From Flavobacterium daemonense (GTDB lineage: Bacteria; Bacteroidota; Bacteroidia; Flavobacteriales; Flavobacteriaceae), in the NCBI RefSeq assembly GCF_007341385.1, contig NZ_VJYD01000021.1:1-56959 (forward strand): 56,959 nucleotides of DNA, in the 5' to 3' direction. Shown one piece after another: positions 24,688-33,768 of this stretch (its first letter is position 1; each line of letters opens with the position of its first letter). A model generated the notes under the pieces. It was not told the origin of the DNA. It saw only the letters and a program-made list of their open reading frames with translations, and searched no databases. A program made the position numbers and the translations under genes.

Positions 24688-25920
24688 CTATCTTAATTTT
24701 AAGGTAACGATCGACAATATGGCTAACATGATGGCAACAATCCAGAAACGGGTCACAATTTTACTTTCGTGATATCCTTTTTTCTGGTAGTGGTGGTGCA
24801 GTGGCGACATCAAGAAAATTCTTCGTCCTTCGCCGTATCTCTTTTTAGTGAATTTGAAATAACTCACCTGCAAAACCACTGAAAAATTCTCTACTAAAAA
24901 GATTCCACACAATAACGGAATCAATAATTCTTTACGAACTGCAATGGCTAAAACCGCGATGATTCCCCCAATTGTCAAACTTCCTGTATCTCCCATAAAA
25001 ACAGATGCCGGATAAGAATTGTACCAAAGAAATCCAATCAAGGCTCCCACAAAAGCAGATATAAAGACTGTCATTTCTCCCGAATTTGGGATGTACATGA
25101 TATTTAGATAATTTGAGAAAATAATATTCCCCGAAACGAATGTAAATATCCCGAGCGCGAGCACAGAAACCGCGGAGGTTCCGGCTGCGAGTCCGTCAAT
25201 TCCGTCTGTTAAATTTGCTCCGTTTGAAACCGCTGTAATAATAAAAATTACAACCGGAATGAAAATCAGCCAAGCCCATTTTTCGTATCCATCTCCTGTC
25301 CAAGCTAATAATTCGGCATAATCAAATTCATTGTTTTTTACGAAAGGAATTGTAGTTGCTGTTGATTTTTCTTCAACTGGAGCTGGCAAAACAATTGTTG
25401 TATTTTGTGATGCTTTAAAAACATCTGTTCTTCCTGTATCAGTACGAACTGTAACTGCAGGATTAAAGTAAAGAACCGCACCCACAATTATTCCTAAACC
25501 AACTTGACCAATTACTTTGAAAATTCCTTTAAGCCCTTCTTTATCTTTTTTGAATATTTTGATATAATCATCAATAAAACCAATTGTTCCCATCCAAAGC
25601 GTAGTCACAATAAGCAAAACGATGTAAATATTATGCAAACGGGCAAATAACAAAACAGGTACAAGAGTGGCAAAAATAATAATCAGTCCACCCATTGTTG
25701 GTGTTCCCGCTTTTTCATTTTGCCCTTGAAGACCAAGCTCACGAACTGTTTCACCAACTTGCTGATTGCGCAAAAAGTTGATAATTCTTTTTCCGTAAAT
25801 TGTTGATAAAAGCAATGAAAGCATTAATGCTAAAGCCGATCTAAAAGTAATGTACTGAAAAACTCCCGTTCCAGGCACATCTAATGTTTTGTCTAAATAT
25901 TCAAATAAATAGTATAGCAT
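24688..25920 (-). CDS. mraY: Phospho-N-acetylmuramoyl-pentapeptide transferase MraY
   Basis: Integral membrane enzyme that transfers phospho-MurNAc-pentapeptide to undecaprenyl phosphate, making lipid I. The AGTPTMGG segment (about residue 70), the aspartate pair FIDDYIKI, the NLTDGIDGLAAG motif and the HHHYQKKG region near the C-terminus are intact. At 410 residues it is about 50 longer than usual owing to an insert at about residues 150-215 (RTDTGRTDVFKASQ...) between helices. It directly precedes murD. Confidence 0.96.
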   Translation of the reverse strand: MLYYLFEYLDKTLDVPGTGVFQYITFRSALALMLSLLLSTIYGKRIINFLRNQQVGETVRELGLQGQNEKAGTPTMGGLIIIFATLVPVLLFARLHNIYIVLLIVTTLWMGTIGFIDDYIKIFKKDKEGLKGIFKVIGQVGLGIIVGAVLYFNPAVTVRTDTGRTDVFKASQNTTIVLPAPVEEKSTATTIPFVKNNEFDYAELLAWTGDGYEKWAWLIFIPVVIFIITAVSNGANLTDGIDGLAAGTSAVSVLALGIFTFVSGNIIFSNYLNIMYIPNSGEMTVFISAFVGALIGFLWYNSYPASVFMGDTGSLTIGGIIAVLAIAVRKELLIPLLCGIFLVENFSVVLQVSYFKFTKKRYGEGRRIFLMSPLHHHYQKKGYHESKIVTRFWIVAIMLAILSIVTLKLR

Positions 25921-25998
25921 ATTTTTCTATTTTTTTAAATTCCAATTTTGAAATTCCAAATTCCAATCATTCTGGTGGTCTTTGAACTTAAAAACTTA

Positions 25999-27462
25999 TT
26001 ATTTCTTCAATTGTTCTAAAATTTCTTTTACAGTTTCCATATCATCAAAATGATGGCGAACACCATTTATTTCCTGATACGTTTCGTGTCCTTTTCCTGC
26101 AATAAGAATAATATCATTTGGCTGCGCCAATTGACAAGCTGTTTTTATAGCCTGTTTTCTGTCCGTAATTCTTAATATTTTTTTGTAATTATGAGCCTCA
26201 ACTCCTTGTTCCATTTCATCTAAAATCACTTCAGGATCTTCGTTTCTTGGATTATCAGAAGTCAAAATTGCTTTATCACTTAAGTCTGAAGCAATTTTTG
26301 CCATAATTGGTCTTTTCGTTTTATCTCTGTTTCCACCACAACCAACAACCGTAATCAATTGTTCGTTTTTAGTACGGATATCATTTATTGTTTTCAAAAC
26401 ATTATCCAAAGCATCCGGCGTATGAGCATAATCGACAATCGCTGTTATGTTTCCATCTGAAACGATATATTGAAAACGGCCCGAAACACTTTCTAAATCA
26501 GACAATAAGCGCAACGCTTCAAGACTATCCATTCCCAACTCAATTGCGGTTCCGTAAATCGCTAAAACATTGTACGCATTAAAAGTTCCGATTAATTTCA
26601 CCCAAACTTCATTGTCATTTACTTTTAGTAATAAACCAGATAATTGGCTTTCTAAAATTGTCGCTTTAAAATCAGCATACGATTTTAGAGCATAAGTGAA
26701 CTTTCTAGCAACCGTATTCTGCAACATTACAGTTCCGTTTTTATCATCAATATTTGATAATGCGAAAGCTGTTTTCGGCAATGAATCAAAGAACGATTTT
26801 TTTACATCTCTGTATTCCGCAAAAGTTGGATGATAATCTAAATGATCATGCGAAAGATTCGTGAAAATCCCGCCAACAAAATGCAACGCCTCTGTTCTCT
26901 TTTGATGAATTCCGTGCGAACTCACTTCCATAAAACAATGTGTTACGCCAGCTTCAATCATTTCATTTAAATAATGATTAATCGTGATTGAATCTGGAGT
27001 TGTATGTGTTGCAGGATATTCTGTTTCATCAACCATTATTTTTACAGTTGATAAAAGCCCTACTTTAAAACCTGCTTTTTTAAACAATTGAAACAATAAC
27101 GACGCAATTGTAGTTTTTCCGTTTGTTCCAGTTACGCCAACTAATTTTAATTTTTCAGATGGATTTCCGAAATAATTAGCCGCCATAAAAGCTAAAGCCG
27201 CATTGGTATCTTTTACTTGAATATAAGTGATTCCTTTTTCAATATTTGAAGGTAACGTATCGCAGATAACAGCGACAGCACCAAGTTCAATTGCTTTTTG
27301 AATGTAATCATGTCCATCAGAAAGCGAACCGCGAATGGCTACAAAAATATCACCCGATTCTACTTTACGAGAATCAAATTCAATTTTTTGAATGCCAACT
27401 TCAGTCGAACCCGTTACAGACTCAATTGCTACTTTATATAATATGTCTTTCAGTACTTTCAC
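25999..27462 (-). CDS. murE: UDP-MurNAc-tripeptide synthetase MurE
   Basis: Cytoplasmic ligase that adds the third stem-peptide residue. The P-loop GVTGTNGKTTIASLLF (about residue 110), GGNRDKTKRP and the DNPRNEDP motif are present. DNPR is the signature of enzymes that accept meso-diaminopimelate, so this organism should have DAP-type peptidoglycan. Length 487 is normal. Translation starts at a GTG that overlaps the ftsI stop by four bases (GTGA), which implies translational coupling. Confidence 0.96.
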   Translation of the reverse strand: MKVLKDILYKVAIESVTGSTEVGIQKIEFDSRKVESGDIFVAIRGSLSDGHDYIQKAIELGAVAVICDTLPSNIEKGITYIQVKDTNAALAFMAANYFGNPSEKLKLVGVTGTNGKTTIASLLFQLFKKAGFKVGLLSTVKIMVDETEYPATHTTPDSITINHYLNEMIEAGVTHCFMEVSSHGIHQKRTEALHFVGGIFTNLSHDHLDYHPTFAEYRDVKKSFFDSLPKTAFALSNIDDKNGTVMLQNTVARKFTYALKSYADFKATILESQLSGLLLKVNDNEVWVKLIGTFNAYNVLAIYGTAIELGMDSLEALRLLSDLESVSGRFQYIVSDGNITAIVDYAHTPDALDNVLKTINDIRTKNEQLITVVGCGGNRDKTKRPIMAKIASDLSDKAILTSDNPRNEDPEVILDEMEQGVEAHNYKKILRITDRKQAIKTACQLAQPNDIILIAGKGHETYQEINGVRHHFDDMETVKEILEQLKK

Positions 27463-29465
27463 GATAATTCTAATACTATGATTGCGTTTTTAGTAATATT
27501 TCCTCCAGCTTGTAAAGACTGTTTTTTAACCTTTCCTACTCCGTTTACTTTAACTTTTAAACCTAAATTTTCAAGTAAAGCAATGGCATCCATCCCTGGC
27601 ATTCCTTTTAAATCTGGAATCACATTTGTTTTTGTGTTTGATTCTTTTTCAAACTTAGCATAGCTGATTTCTTGTTTCGGAATTTTAGAATCCAGCTGTT
27701 TTATTTTATTTGTCGAAGGTGCATCAGTAAAAATCTTTTGGGCAATTCTTTTAAAAACTGGCCCTGCAACATCTGCTCCGTAATAATTATTTTTAGATGT
27801 ATTTGGCTTATGAACTACGACAATACAAGAATATTTAGGATGATCAGCCGGAAAATACCCAACAAAAGATGATGCATAATACATTCCTTCTCTTCCTGCT
27901 TTATTATAATTAACCATGGCCGTTCCCGTTTTTCCCGCCATCGGAAAATCTTTGGAATAAAGCTTAGAAGCTGTTCCTTTTTTTACCACGTTTCCTAAAA
28001 CTGCTCTTATTTTTTTAAGCGTTTCATCTGAGCAAATCTTTGGATTAATCACCTCTGTATCGAATTTTTTAATCGTTTTATTCCATTCCTTAATTTCTGA
28101 AACAAATTGTGGTCTTACCATTACACCATTATTTGCAACCGAATTATAAAATGCTAATGTCTGCATTGGAGTAACCGAAACCGAATAACCGAAAGCCATC
28201 CACGGAAGTGAGATTCCCGACCAGATTTTATCTCCAGGATGAGGAATAACTGGTCTTCCTTCTCCTTTAAAATGCAATCCTAAAGGTTTATCCAAACCAA
28301 AACTTTTAATATGATTTACAAATTTTGATGGATTACTTTTATAATTATCGTAAACTGCCTGAACCATTACTGTATTTGACGAAAGTTCAAAACCGCGGGC
28401 CAATGAAACTTTTCCGTAACCTCCTTTGTGTGAATCACGAACAGAACGTCCATAATATTTAATCACACCATTGTGACTGTCATAAACTGTACTTGTATCC
28501 GCTACTTTATCTTCTAAAATTGCCATTAAATCAACCAATTTAAAAGTCGATCCTGGTTCATGAGATTCTGCTACTGCATAATTTACAGTTTCTGTATACG
28601 ATCCATCTTCACTTCTTCCTAAATTCGAAATGGCCTTTATATAACCCGTTTCTGTTTCCATTACAACAACACAACCATGGTCAGCTTCGTAATCTTGAAG
28701 TTGTTTCAATAAAGCGTGATGTGCAATATCCTGAATAAAAACATCAATTGTCGAAATCACATCGTAACCATCAATTGGATCTACTTCGTTTACGTCACGA
28801 ATTGGTTTCCATTGCCCTTTTGCAATTTTTTGTTTCAGAATTTTCCCGTCTTTTCCGTTCAAATAACTTTTAAAAGCCCATTCAATTCCTTTTCCAACTT
28901 CAATTCCGGTCGCCGGATCAATTCGGTCATAACCAATGGTTCTTTCTGCAATTTGTCCTATCGGATGTTTTCTAACAGTTTCTTGCTCAATTATAATTCC
29001 ACCTTTAAAAGCGCCTAGATTAAATAATGGAAATCCTTTTATCTTTACATACTCTGTATAACTCAACTTACGAGCAATCAAATAATAACGATTTTGATTT
29101 GCTCTCGCTTTTCTTAATTCTTGTTCGTAATAACCAGCCGGCCTGTCTAAAACAGTTGCTAATGAATCTGATAATGCTTTTACATATTTTTCGAAAGTTT
29201 CTGTTTTTGGTGCTTTTGCATCAAAACGAATTTCATAATTCGGGATTGATGTTGCCAATAAACTTCCGTCAGCCGAATAAATATTTCCTTTGTTTGCCGG
29301 AATTACAAAATTTCGAACTGTACGCTGTTTCGCCAGTTGTCTGTAATGATCACCTTCAACCCATTGAATATTGGTTAATTTAACGACAATAGCAATTGCC
29401 ATCAAAAAGATGAAAACTGCTACGAGGTAAATTCTGTAGGATATATGTTTATCTTCTACTGCCAT
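27459..29465 (-). CDS. ftsI: FtsI-type penicillin-binding protein with PASTA domain
   Basis: Class B PBP and septal transpeptidase. It has one N-terminal transmembrane helix (about residues 8-28), a dimerisation domain, and a transpeptidase domain with all three active-site motifs: STFK (about residue 304), SSN (about 361) and KTGTA (about 510). The last 55 residues (NVIPDLKGMPGMDAIALLEN onwards) form a single PASTA domain. PASTA domains on PBPs are typical of Gram-positive proteins but also occur in Bacteroidota. It overlaps ftsL by ten bases and murE by four. Confidence 0.95.
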   Translation of the reverse strand: MAVEDKHISYRIYLVAVFIFLMAIAIVVKLTNIQWVEGDHYRQLAKQRTVRNFVIPANKGNIYSADGSLLATSIPNYEIRFDAKAPKTETFEKYVKALSDSLATVLDRPAGYYEQELRKARANQNRYYLIARKLSYTEYVKIKGFPLFNLGAFKGGIIIEQETVRKHPIGQIAERTIGYDRIDPATGIEVGKGIEWAFKSYLNGKDGKILKQKIAKGQWKPIRDVNEVDPIDGYDVISTIDVFIQDIAHHALLKQLQDYEADHGCVVVMETETGYIKAISNLGRSEDGSYTETVNYAVAESHEPGSTFKLVDLMAILEDKVADTSTVYDSHNGVIKYYGRSVRDSHKGGYGKVSLARGFELSSNTVMVQAVYDNYKSNPSKFVNHIKSFGLDKPLGLHFKGEGRPVIPHPGDKIWSGISLPWMAFGYSVSVTPMQTLAFYNSVANNGVMVRPQFVSEIKEWNKTIKKFDTEVINPKICSDETLKKIRAVLGNVVKKGTASKLYSKDFPMAGKTGTAMVNYNKAGREGMYYASSFVGYFPADHPKYSCIVVVHKPNTSKNNYYGADVAGPVFKRIAQKIFTDAPSTNKIKQLDSKIPKQEISYAKFEKESNTKTNVIPDLKGMPGMDAIALLENLGLKVKVNGVGKVKKQSLQAGGNITKNAIIVLELS

Positions 29466-29803
29466 ATTCTTTTAAAGAAACTTTTTTCTTCTTCTTTTTT
29501 AACTTCTATTTTTATTGGAGGAACCGTTGATGGATAAATCTGTTTTTCAAGCATTTTATCTGAAATCGTGGACTCCATTTTTAATTTCATCAATTCTGAA
29601 CGTCGATCAACAAATTCAGATCTTAGTTCTTTTACTTCATTATTCAGTTTTGCAATTTCAAAAACCTTTTGTTCGTATCGTTGTGTATTTGCAATCATCA
29701 AAATGGCAAGCAAAATGATAAAAACAATGAATCGCCAATTTTTGATTGCGTCATCATTGATCAGAAATCTTGCTTTTAATATGCCAAATACTCCACTTTT
29801 CAT
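29456..29803 (-). CDS. ftsL: FtsL-like divisome protein
   Basis: A 115-residue bitopic protein with a short cytoplasmic N-terminus, one transmembrane helix (about residues 23-40) and a heptad-like periplasmic coiled coil (KVFEIAKLNNEVKELRSEFV...). The sequence is poorly conserved. The call rests on size, topology and its conserved position between rsmH and ftsI. The FtsL-FtsB-FtsQ complex activates FtsW-FtsI. It lies 12 bases after rsmH and overlaps ftsI by ten. Confidence 0.85.
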   Translation of the reverse strand: MKSGVFGILKARFLINDDAIKNWRFIVFIILLAILMIANTQRYEQKVFEIAKLNNEVKELRSEFVDRRSELMKLKMESTISDKMLEKQIYPSTVPPIKIEVKKEEEKSFFKRIWQ

Positions 29804-29815
29804 TTCTACCTTATA

Positions 29816-30724
29816 TTATACCTTTTCAGCAATTCTTAATTTTGCGCTTCGTGCTCTGTTATTGATTTTGATCTCAGCTTCATCAGGAACAATCAATTTT
29901 CCGATTGTTTTAAACGGAACTGAAAAATTTCCGTAAAAATCGCGTTCTGGTTCTCCCTCAAACATTCCGTTTTTAATGAATCTTTTTACCAATCGATCTT
30001 CTAAAGAATGATATGAGATAACCGAGAATCTTCCGCCTGGTTTTAAAATCTCTAATGATTGCTCAATAAATTCTTTTAAAACATCCATTTCCTGATTTAC
30101 CTCTATTCGTATGGCCTGATAAATTTGAGCCAATATTTTGTTTCGAACTTTCTCTGGCAAATATTTCTTTAAAACTTCTTTCAGTTCATCTGTCGTTTTG
30201 ATTGGGTAATCTCTTCTTGCTTCAACAATTGTTCTTGCCAAAACCGGCGCGTTTTTCAACTCCCCATAATCAAAAAAAACACGACGTAAATCCTGTTCTT
30301 CATATTCGTTAACCACCCGATAAGCATTTAAATCATTTTTCTGACTCATCCGCATATCTAGTTCGGCATCAAATCTTGTTGAGAAACCTCTCTCTGGAAC
30401 ATCAAACTGATGTGATGAAACTCCTAAATCGGCCAAAATTCCGTCAACACTTTTTACCCCATGAAAGCGAAGAAATCTTTTTATAAATCTGAAGTTCTCA
30501 TTAATTAAGGTAAACCTTTCATCTGGCAATGCATTTGCAAGCGCATCTTCATCTTGATCAAAAGCAAACAATTTCCCATTTGGCCCTAAGCGTTTCAAAA
30601 TTTCTTTTGAATGTCCGCCGCCACCAAAGGTTACATCCACATACACGCCATCTGGCTTAATGTCTAAACCATCAACTGTTGGATGAAGCAAAACCGGATT
30701 ATGATATTCCATTGTCGTCGTCAT
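29816..30724 (-). CDS. rsmH: 16S rRNA m4C1402 methyltransferase RsmH
   Basis: SAM-dependent methyltransferase modifying the N4 of C1402 in 16S rRNA. It shows YHNPVLLHPTVDGL at the N-terminus, the SAM motif YVDVTFGGGGHSKEIL, GILADLGVSSHQFD, and the C-terminal SYHSLEDRLVKRF motif. Length 302 is typical. Two starts are possible, MTTTMEYH or the internal Met at 30712. Either overlaps mraZ (26 or 14 bases). Confidence 0.96.
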   Translation of the reverse strand: MTTTMEYHNPVLLHPTVDGLDIKPDGVYVDVTFGGGGHSKEILKRLGPNGKLFAFDQDEDALANALPDERFTLINENFRFIKRFLRFHGVKSVDGILADLGVSSHQFDVPERGFSTRFDAELDMRMSQKNDLNAYRVVNEYEEQDLRRVFFDYGELKNAPVLARTIVEARRDYPIKTTDELKEVLKKYLPEKVRNKILAQIYQAIRIEVNQEMDVLKEFIEQSLEILKPGGRFSVISYHSLEDRLVKRFIKNGMFEGEPERDFYGNFSVPFKTIGKLIVPDEAEIKINNRARSAKLRIAEKV

Positions 30725-31181
30725 TAATATTTCCCATTACCTCCTCGGCTAAATCAGCAAAATCCATATCTTCGCCGCTTATTGATTTTTCATATAAATC
30801 TTTATCCCAAATTTCCACAATATTAACAGCAGATGAGAAAACAACATCTTTAGAAATACTTGAAAAAGCAACCAAATCTTTTGGAACCAGCAATCTTCCT
30901 AATGCATCAATCTCTACCATTTTAACGCCAGCAGTAAATCTTCTAATGAAATCATTATTCTTTTTCACAAAGCGATTTAGCTTGTTGATTTTTTGCATCA
31001 TCAAATTCCATTCTTCCATTGGATACAATTCTAAACACGGCTGAAAAACGGAGCGCTTCAAAACGAAACCGTCCTGAAGTGATGAAGCCAATTGCTTTTT
31101 TAAAGGTGCAGGCATCATTAGCCTTCCTTTAGCATCAACTTTACACTCATATGTCCCAACAATTGTGTTCAAAAAAATCAA
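30699..31181 (-). CDS. mraZ: Transcriptional regulator MraZ
   Basis: DNA-binding AbrB-like repressor of the dcw operon. It contains two MraZ half-domains, each with the DxxGR motif: DAKGRLMMPAPL and DALGRLLVPKDL. No ATG start exists. The open frame has TTG at 31181 and again at 31172. The latter gives LNTIVGTYECK as the N-terminus and fits family length better (157 residues). Three GTGGT direct repeats lie upstream and probably serve autoregulation. It overlaps rsmH and is the first gene of the cluster. Confidence 0.93.
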   Translation of the reverse strand: MIFLNTIVGTYECKVDAKGRLMMPAPLKKQLASSLQDGFVLKRSVFQPCLELYPMEEWNLMMQKINKLNRFVKKNNDFIRRFTAGVKMVEIDALGRLLVPKDLVAFSSISKDVVFSSAVNIVEIWDKDLYEKSISGEDMDFADLAEEVMGNINDDDNGIS

Positions 31182-31197
31182 TTAAGATGTTATAGGA

Positions 31198-31205
31198 CAA
31201 AAATA
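31198..31205 (-). promoter_or_regulatory. TAnnTTTG -7 box of mraZ/dcw operon
   Basis: TATTTTTG on the minus strand matches the consensus exactly, 16 bases before the TTG at 31181. It lies just downstream of the GTGGT repeats, so a repressor bound there would block this promoter. Confidence 0.7.
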
Positions 31206-31216
31206 TAAAAAATATT

Positions 31217-31241
31217 ACCACATTTTACCACAATATACCAC
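31217..31241 (-). promoter_or_regulatory. Probable MraZ boxes: three GTGGT repeats with 10-bp period
   Basis: On the minus strand GTGGT occurs at 31241-31237, 31231-31227 and 31221-31217, each start exactly ten bases from the next, that is one helical turn. Two more copies lie at 31262-31258 and 31273-31269, eleven bases apart. In other bacteria MraZ binds three or more short G-rich direct repeats upstream of mraZ with similar spacing, so this is the natural candidate operator. Confidence 0.7.
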
Positions 31242-31514
31242 TTTGTTAATAAGTTTAACCACTTTTCTACCACCTCGATTAACCAATAGACAATCAATAC
31301 TTTAACTTATTATTAGCGTTTTCTTAATAACGTTAATCATTCAAAAAAAATAAGCACTAATTTTCTTAAAAAAATGCTTATTATACCAATTTCTTAACAT
31401 TTGACGATTTTATCAAAAAACAGTCTAAAAGCTGATTTTTAACCACTTACATGTTCTACAAAAATTATCTAGTTAAAAAACAGCAGCAAAAATTCATTTT
31501 TATTTATTTAACCC
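31242..31514. other. Divergent intergenic region between mraZ and hydrolase
   Basis: Together with the boxes this makes a 368-base gap. Beyond the two outer GTGGT copies (31258-31273) it contains a short hairpin (AATAAGCA with TGCTTATT, 31347-31384) and AT-rich sequence. I see no gene. Confidence 0.6.
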
Positions 31515-31522
31515 TATATTTG
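31515..31522 (+). promoter_or_regulatory. TAnnTTTG -7 box of hydrolase-engB operon
   Basis: TATATTTG matches the consensus exactly, 27 bases before the ATG at 31550. An A/T-rich stretch lies in the -33 region without a clear TTTG. Confidence 0.7.
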
Positions 31523-31549
31523 TCGAAATTGAAATTGGCATAAGATTAA

Positions 31550-32314
31550 ATGGACAAACACTACAAAAAAGAAGGCAAATACAGCTATTTTGAAGCTGGA
31601 GAAGGAACTCCTATCGTAATTTTACACGGGTTAATGGGAGGCCTTAGTAACTTTGATGGTGTAGCGCAATATTTCCCATCGAAAGGATACAAAGTTGTTA
31701 TCCCGGATTTGCCAATCTACACGCAAAGTATTTTAAAAACTAACGTAAAAAGTTTTGCTAAATACGTAAAAGACTTCATCACTTTTAAAGGTTTTGACAA
31801 AGTAATTTTGTTAGGAAATTCATTGGGCGGACATATCGCTTTATACCACACCAAATTATATCCTGAGAAAGTTGCCGGACTTGTAATTACCGGAAGTTCT
31901 GGTCTTTATGAAAGCGCAATGGGAGACAGTTACCCAAGAAGAGGCGATTATGAATACATCAAAAAGAAATCTGAAGCTGTGTTTTATGACCCTAAAATTG
32001 CAACTCCTGAGCTTATCGATGAAGTGTACGCAACCGCTAATGACCGAATCAAACTGATCAAAACTTTAACGATTGCCAAAAGCGCAATTCGTCATAATAT
32101 GGCTAAAGATTTACCAAAAATGACAGTGGAAACCTGTATTATTTGGGGTAAAAACGACTCTGTAACACCTCCAAATGTGGCAGAAGAATTTGATAAATTA
32201 TTGCCTAATTCAACTTTGTATTGGATTGACAAATGTGGACACGCCGCTATGATGGAACATCCTGATGAATTCAACGAGATTCTTGAAAAATGGCTTACTG
32301 AGAAGAAATTTTAG
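31550..32314 (+). CDS. Alpha/beta-fold hydrolase
   Basis: A 254-residue cytoplasmic alpha/beta hydrolase. The oxyanion region is LHGLMGG, the nucleophile elbow GNSLGG with Ser91, the acid Asp203 in GKNDSVTPP and the base His231 in KCGHAAMMEHP, so the catalytic triad is complete. The cap region has no clue to the substrate. It is followed after 44 bases by engB in the same direction, so the two probably share a transcript, and it is divergent from the dcw operon. Confidence 0.9.
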   Translation: MDKHYKKEGKYSYFEAGEGTPIVILHGLMGGLSNFDGVAQYFPSKGYKVVIPDLPIYTQSILKTNVKSFAKYVKDFITFKGFDKVILLGNSLGGHIALYHTKLYPEKVAGLVITGSSGLYESAMGDSYPRRGDYEYIKKKSEAVFYDPKIATPELIDEVYATANDRIKLIKTLTIAKSAIRHNMAKDLPKMTVETCIIWGKNDSVTPPNVAEEFDKLLPNSTLYWIDKCGHAAMMEHPDEFNEILEKWLTEKKF

Positions 32315-32358
32315 CATTTGACTTTTATTTTTTAAAGAAAGTCTAAAAACAAAAAAAC

Positions 32359-32979
32359 ATGAAAATTACTTCTGCCGAATTTATTGTCAGTAATTCTGAT
32401 GCTTCTAAATGTCCGGCTGAATTTTTGCCGGAATATGCATTTATTGGCCGATCAAACGTTGGAAAATCTTCGTTGATCAACATGATTACGAATCATAAAA
32501 ATTTAGCAAAAACATCTGGAAGACCTGGAAAAACACAGTTGATAAATCACTTTAAAATCAATAATAATTGGTTTTTAGTCGATTTGCCAGGTTATGGCTA
32601 TGCTAAAGTTTCTAAAAAAACCAAATCTGTTTTTCAGCAGTTTATCACTGATTATTTTGAAAACAGAGAACAGCTTGTGTGTGCTTTTGTTTTAATCGAC
32701 ATTCGCCATGAAGCTCAAAATATTGACGTCGAATTTATGTCGTATATGGGAGAAAGCGAAATTCCGTTTTGCATCATTTTCACCAAAGCCGATAAAATCA
32801 GCAAAACAAAAGTCGACTCACATATTGCTGCATACAAAAAACAGATGTTCGCAAACAACTGGGCCGAAATGCCTCATTATTTCGTTACCTCATCAACAGA
32901 ATCAATAGGAAAAGAGGAGCTTTTAAATTATATCGACGAAGTAAATCAGGAAGTTTTTAAAAACAACTCTGGATTTTAA
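32359..32979 (+). CDS. engB: Ribosome biogenesis GTPase EngB (YihA/YsxC)
   Basis: Small essential-type GTPase involved in assembly of the 50S subunit. The G1 motif GRSNVGKSS, switch II DLPGYG (G3), TKAD (G4) and a TSS motif (G5) are present. Length 206 matches the family. It ends shortly before a bidirectional hairpin. In the window it is the second gene of a two-gene operon. Confidence 0.97.
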   Translation: MKITSAEFIVSNSDASKCPAEFLPEYAFIGRSNVGKSSLINMITNHKNLAKTSGRPGKTQLINHFKINNNWFLVDLPGYGYAKVSKKTKSVFQQFITDYFENREQLVCAFVLIDIRHEAQNIDVEFMSYMGESEIPFCIIFTKADKISKTKVDSHIAAYKKQMFANNWAEMPHYFVTSSTESIGKEELLNYIDEVNQEVFKNNSGF

Positions 32980-33013
32980 AGTTTAAATTCCAATAGAGAA
33001 AAACATAATCAAT

Positions 33014-33059
33014 AAAAAATCCCAAATGCCAATTCAAACTTGGAATTTGGGATTTTTTT
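33014..33059. terminator. Bidirectional terminator-like hairpin (AAATCCCAAAT)
   Basis: AAAATCCCAAAT pairs with ATTTGGGATTTT around an inner CCAATT/AACTTGG pair, with A and T runs on both sides, between convergent engB and the membrane-protein gene. A sequence-related hairpin flanks the same gene upstream (33769-33813). Confidence 0.8.
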
Positions 33060-33070
33060 ATTTGAATCTT

Positions 33071-33745
33071 TTATTGAAATTTCTTCTTAGTTTCTCTTCT
33101 GAAATTCAAAGTTTTCCATTCTTTGTATATCATAAACTGATACAGAATATAAAACAGAGAATTAAAAAACCAGAAATCAAGCAAAAATGGTTCTGTAAAA
33201 ATTACCGAATCACTATTTCCCGAAAGAAAAATGCCAGCACTGCTTGTTACATAAATAATGAGTCCGTTGCAGAAATAGAAATAATTATGCTTATGTTTTT
33301 TAAAATTTGAAATGATAAAATACACCGCGTAAAACAACAAAGGAATAGATGTTATTGCAATTTCGACTAAATTAAATCCCCAATAAAGAGAAGGTTTGCT
33401 ATAATACTGATATCCTAAGAAAAGCAGCACCGAAACAAACACGATTACCATTATCCGCTTTAACATCTTATTTGAAAAACTTTTATAAAAAAAGAGGTTA
33501 AGCGTAATAAATTGGAAAATAAAATAATAGTGTGAGAGAAAAAAATTAGAATTAGGATAAAGAAATCCGATTATGTTGCAAAGTAATTCTACACAAAACA
33601 ACAACACCAAATATGCTGTTATAATACGGTAAAGCACATCTCTATTCCTGCAGGTGGCAAAAAACCTTATCGCATTGGCAAGTAAAAAAAATAATCCGAC
33701 AAGACTCACAAGAAAAGGAAACAACATATCATTTGGGTTTACCAA
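33071..33745 (-). CDS. Unknown seven-helix-like membrane protein
   Basis: A 224-residue protein with about six or seven hydrophobic helices covering most of its length and a basic C-terminal tail (RRETKKKFQ). The layout resembles the membrane domain that precedes signalling domains in some flavobacterial proteins, but no signalling domain follows. The sequence is rich in Phe and Tyr. The gene is bracketed by two related AAATCCCAAA hairpins. No family is named and no function is proposed. Confidence 0.6.
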   Translation of the reverse strand: MVNPNDMLFPFLVSLVGLFFLLANAIRFFATCRNRDVLYRIITAYLVLLFCVELLCNIIGFLYPNSNFFLSHYYFIFQFITLNLFFYKSFSNKMLKRIMVIVFVSVLLFLGYQYYSKPSLYWGFNLVEIAITSIPLLFYAVYFIISNFKKHKHNYFYFCNGLIIYVTSSAGIFLSGNSDSVIFTEPFLLDFWFFNSLFYILYQFMIYKEWKTLNFRRETKKKFQ

Positions 33746-33768
33746 GACAATTTACAAAATAAAAAACA

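Noticed and set aside
25921..25998. Space where murF could sit between murE and mraY
   Set aside because: Only 78 bases, AT-rich and without coding potential, so murF is not hidden here.
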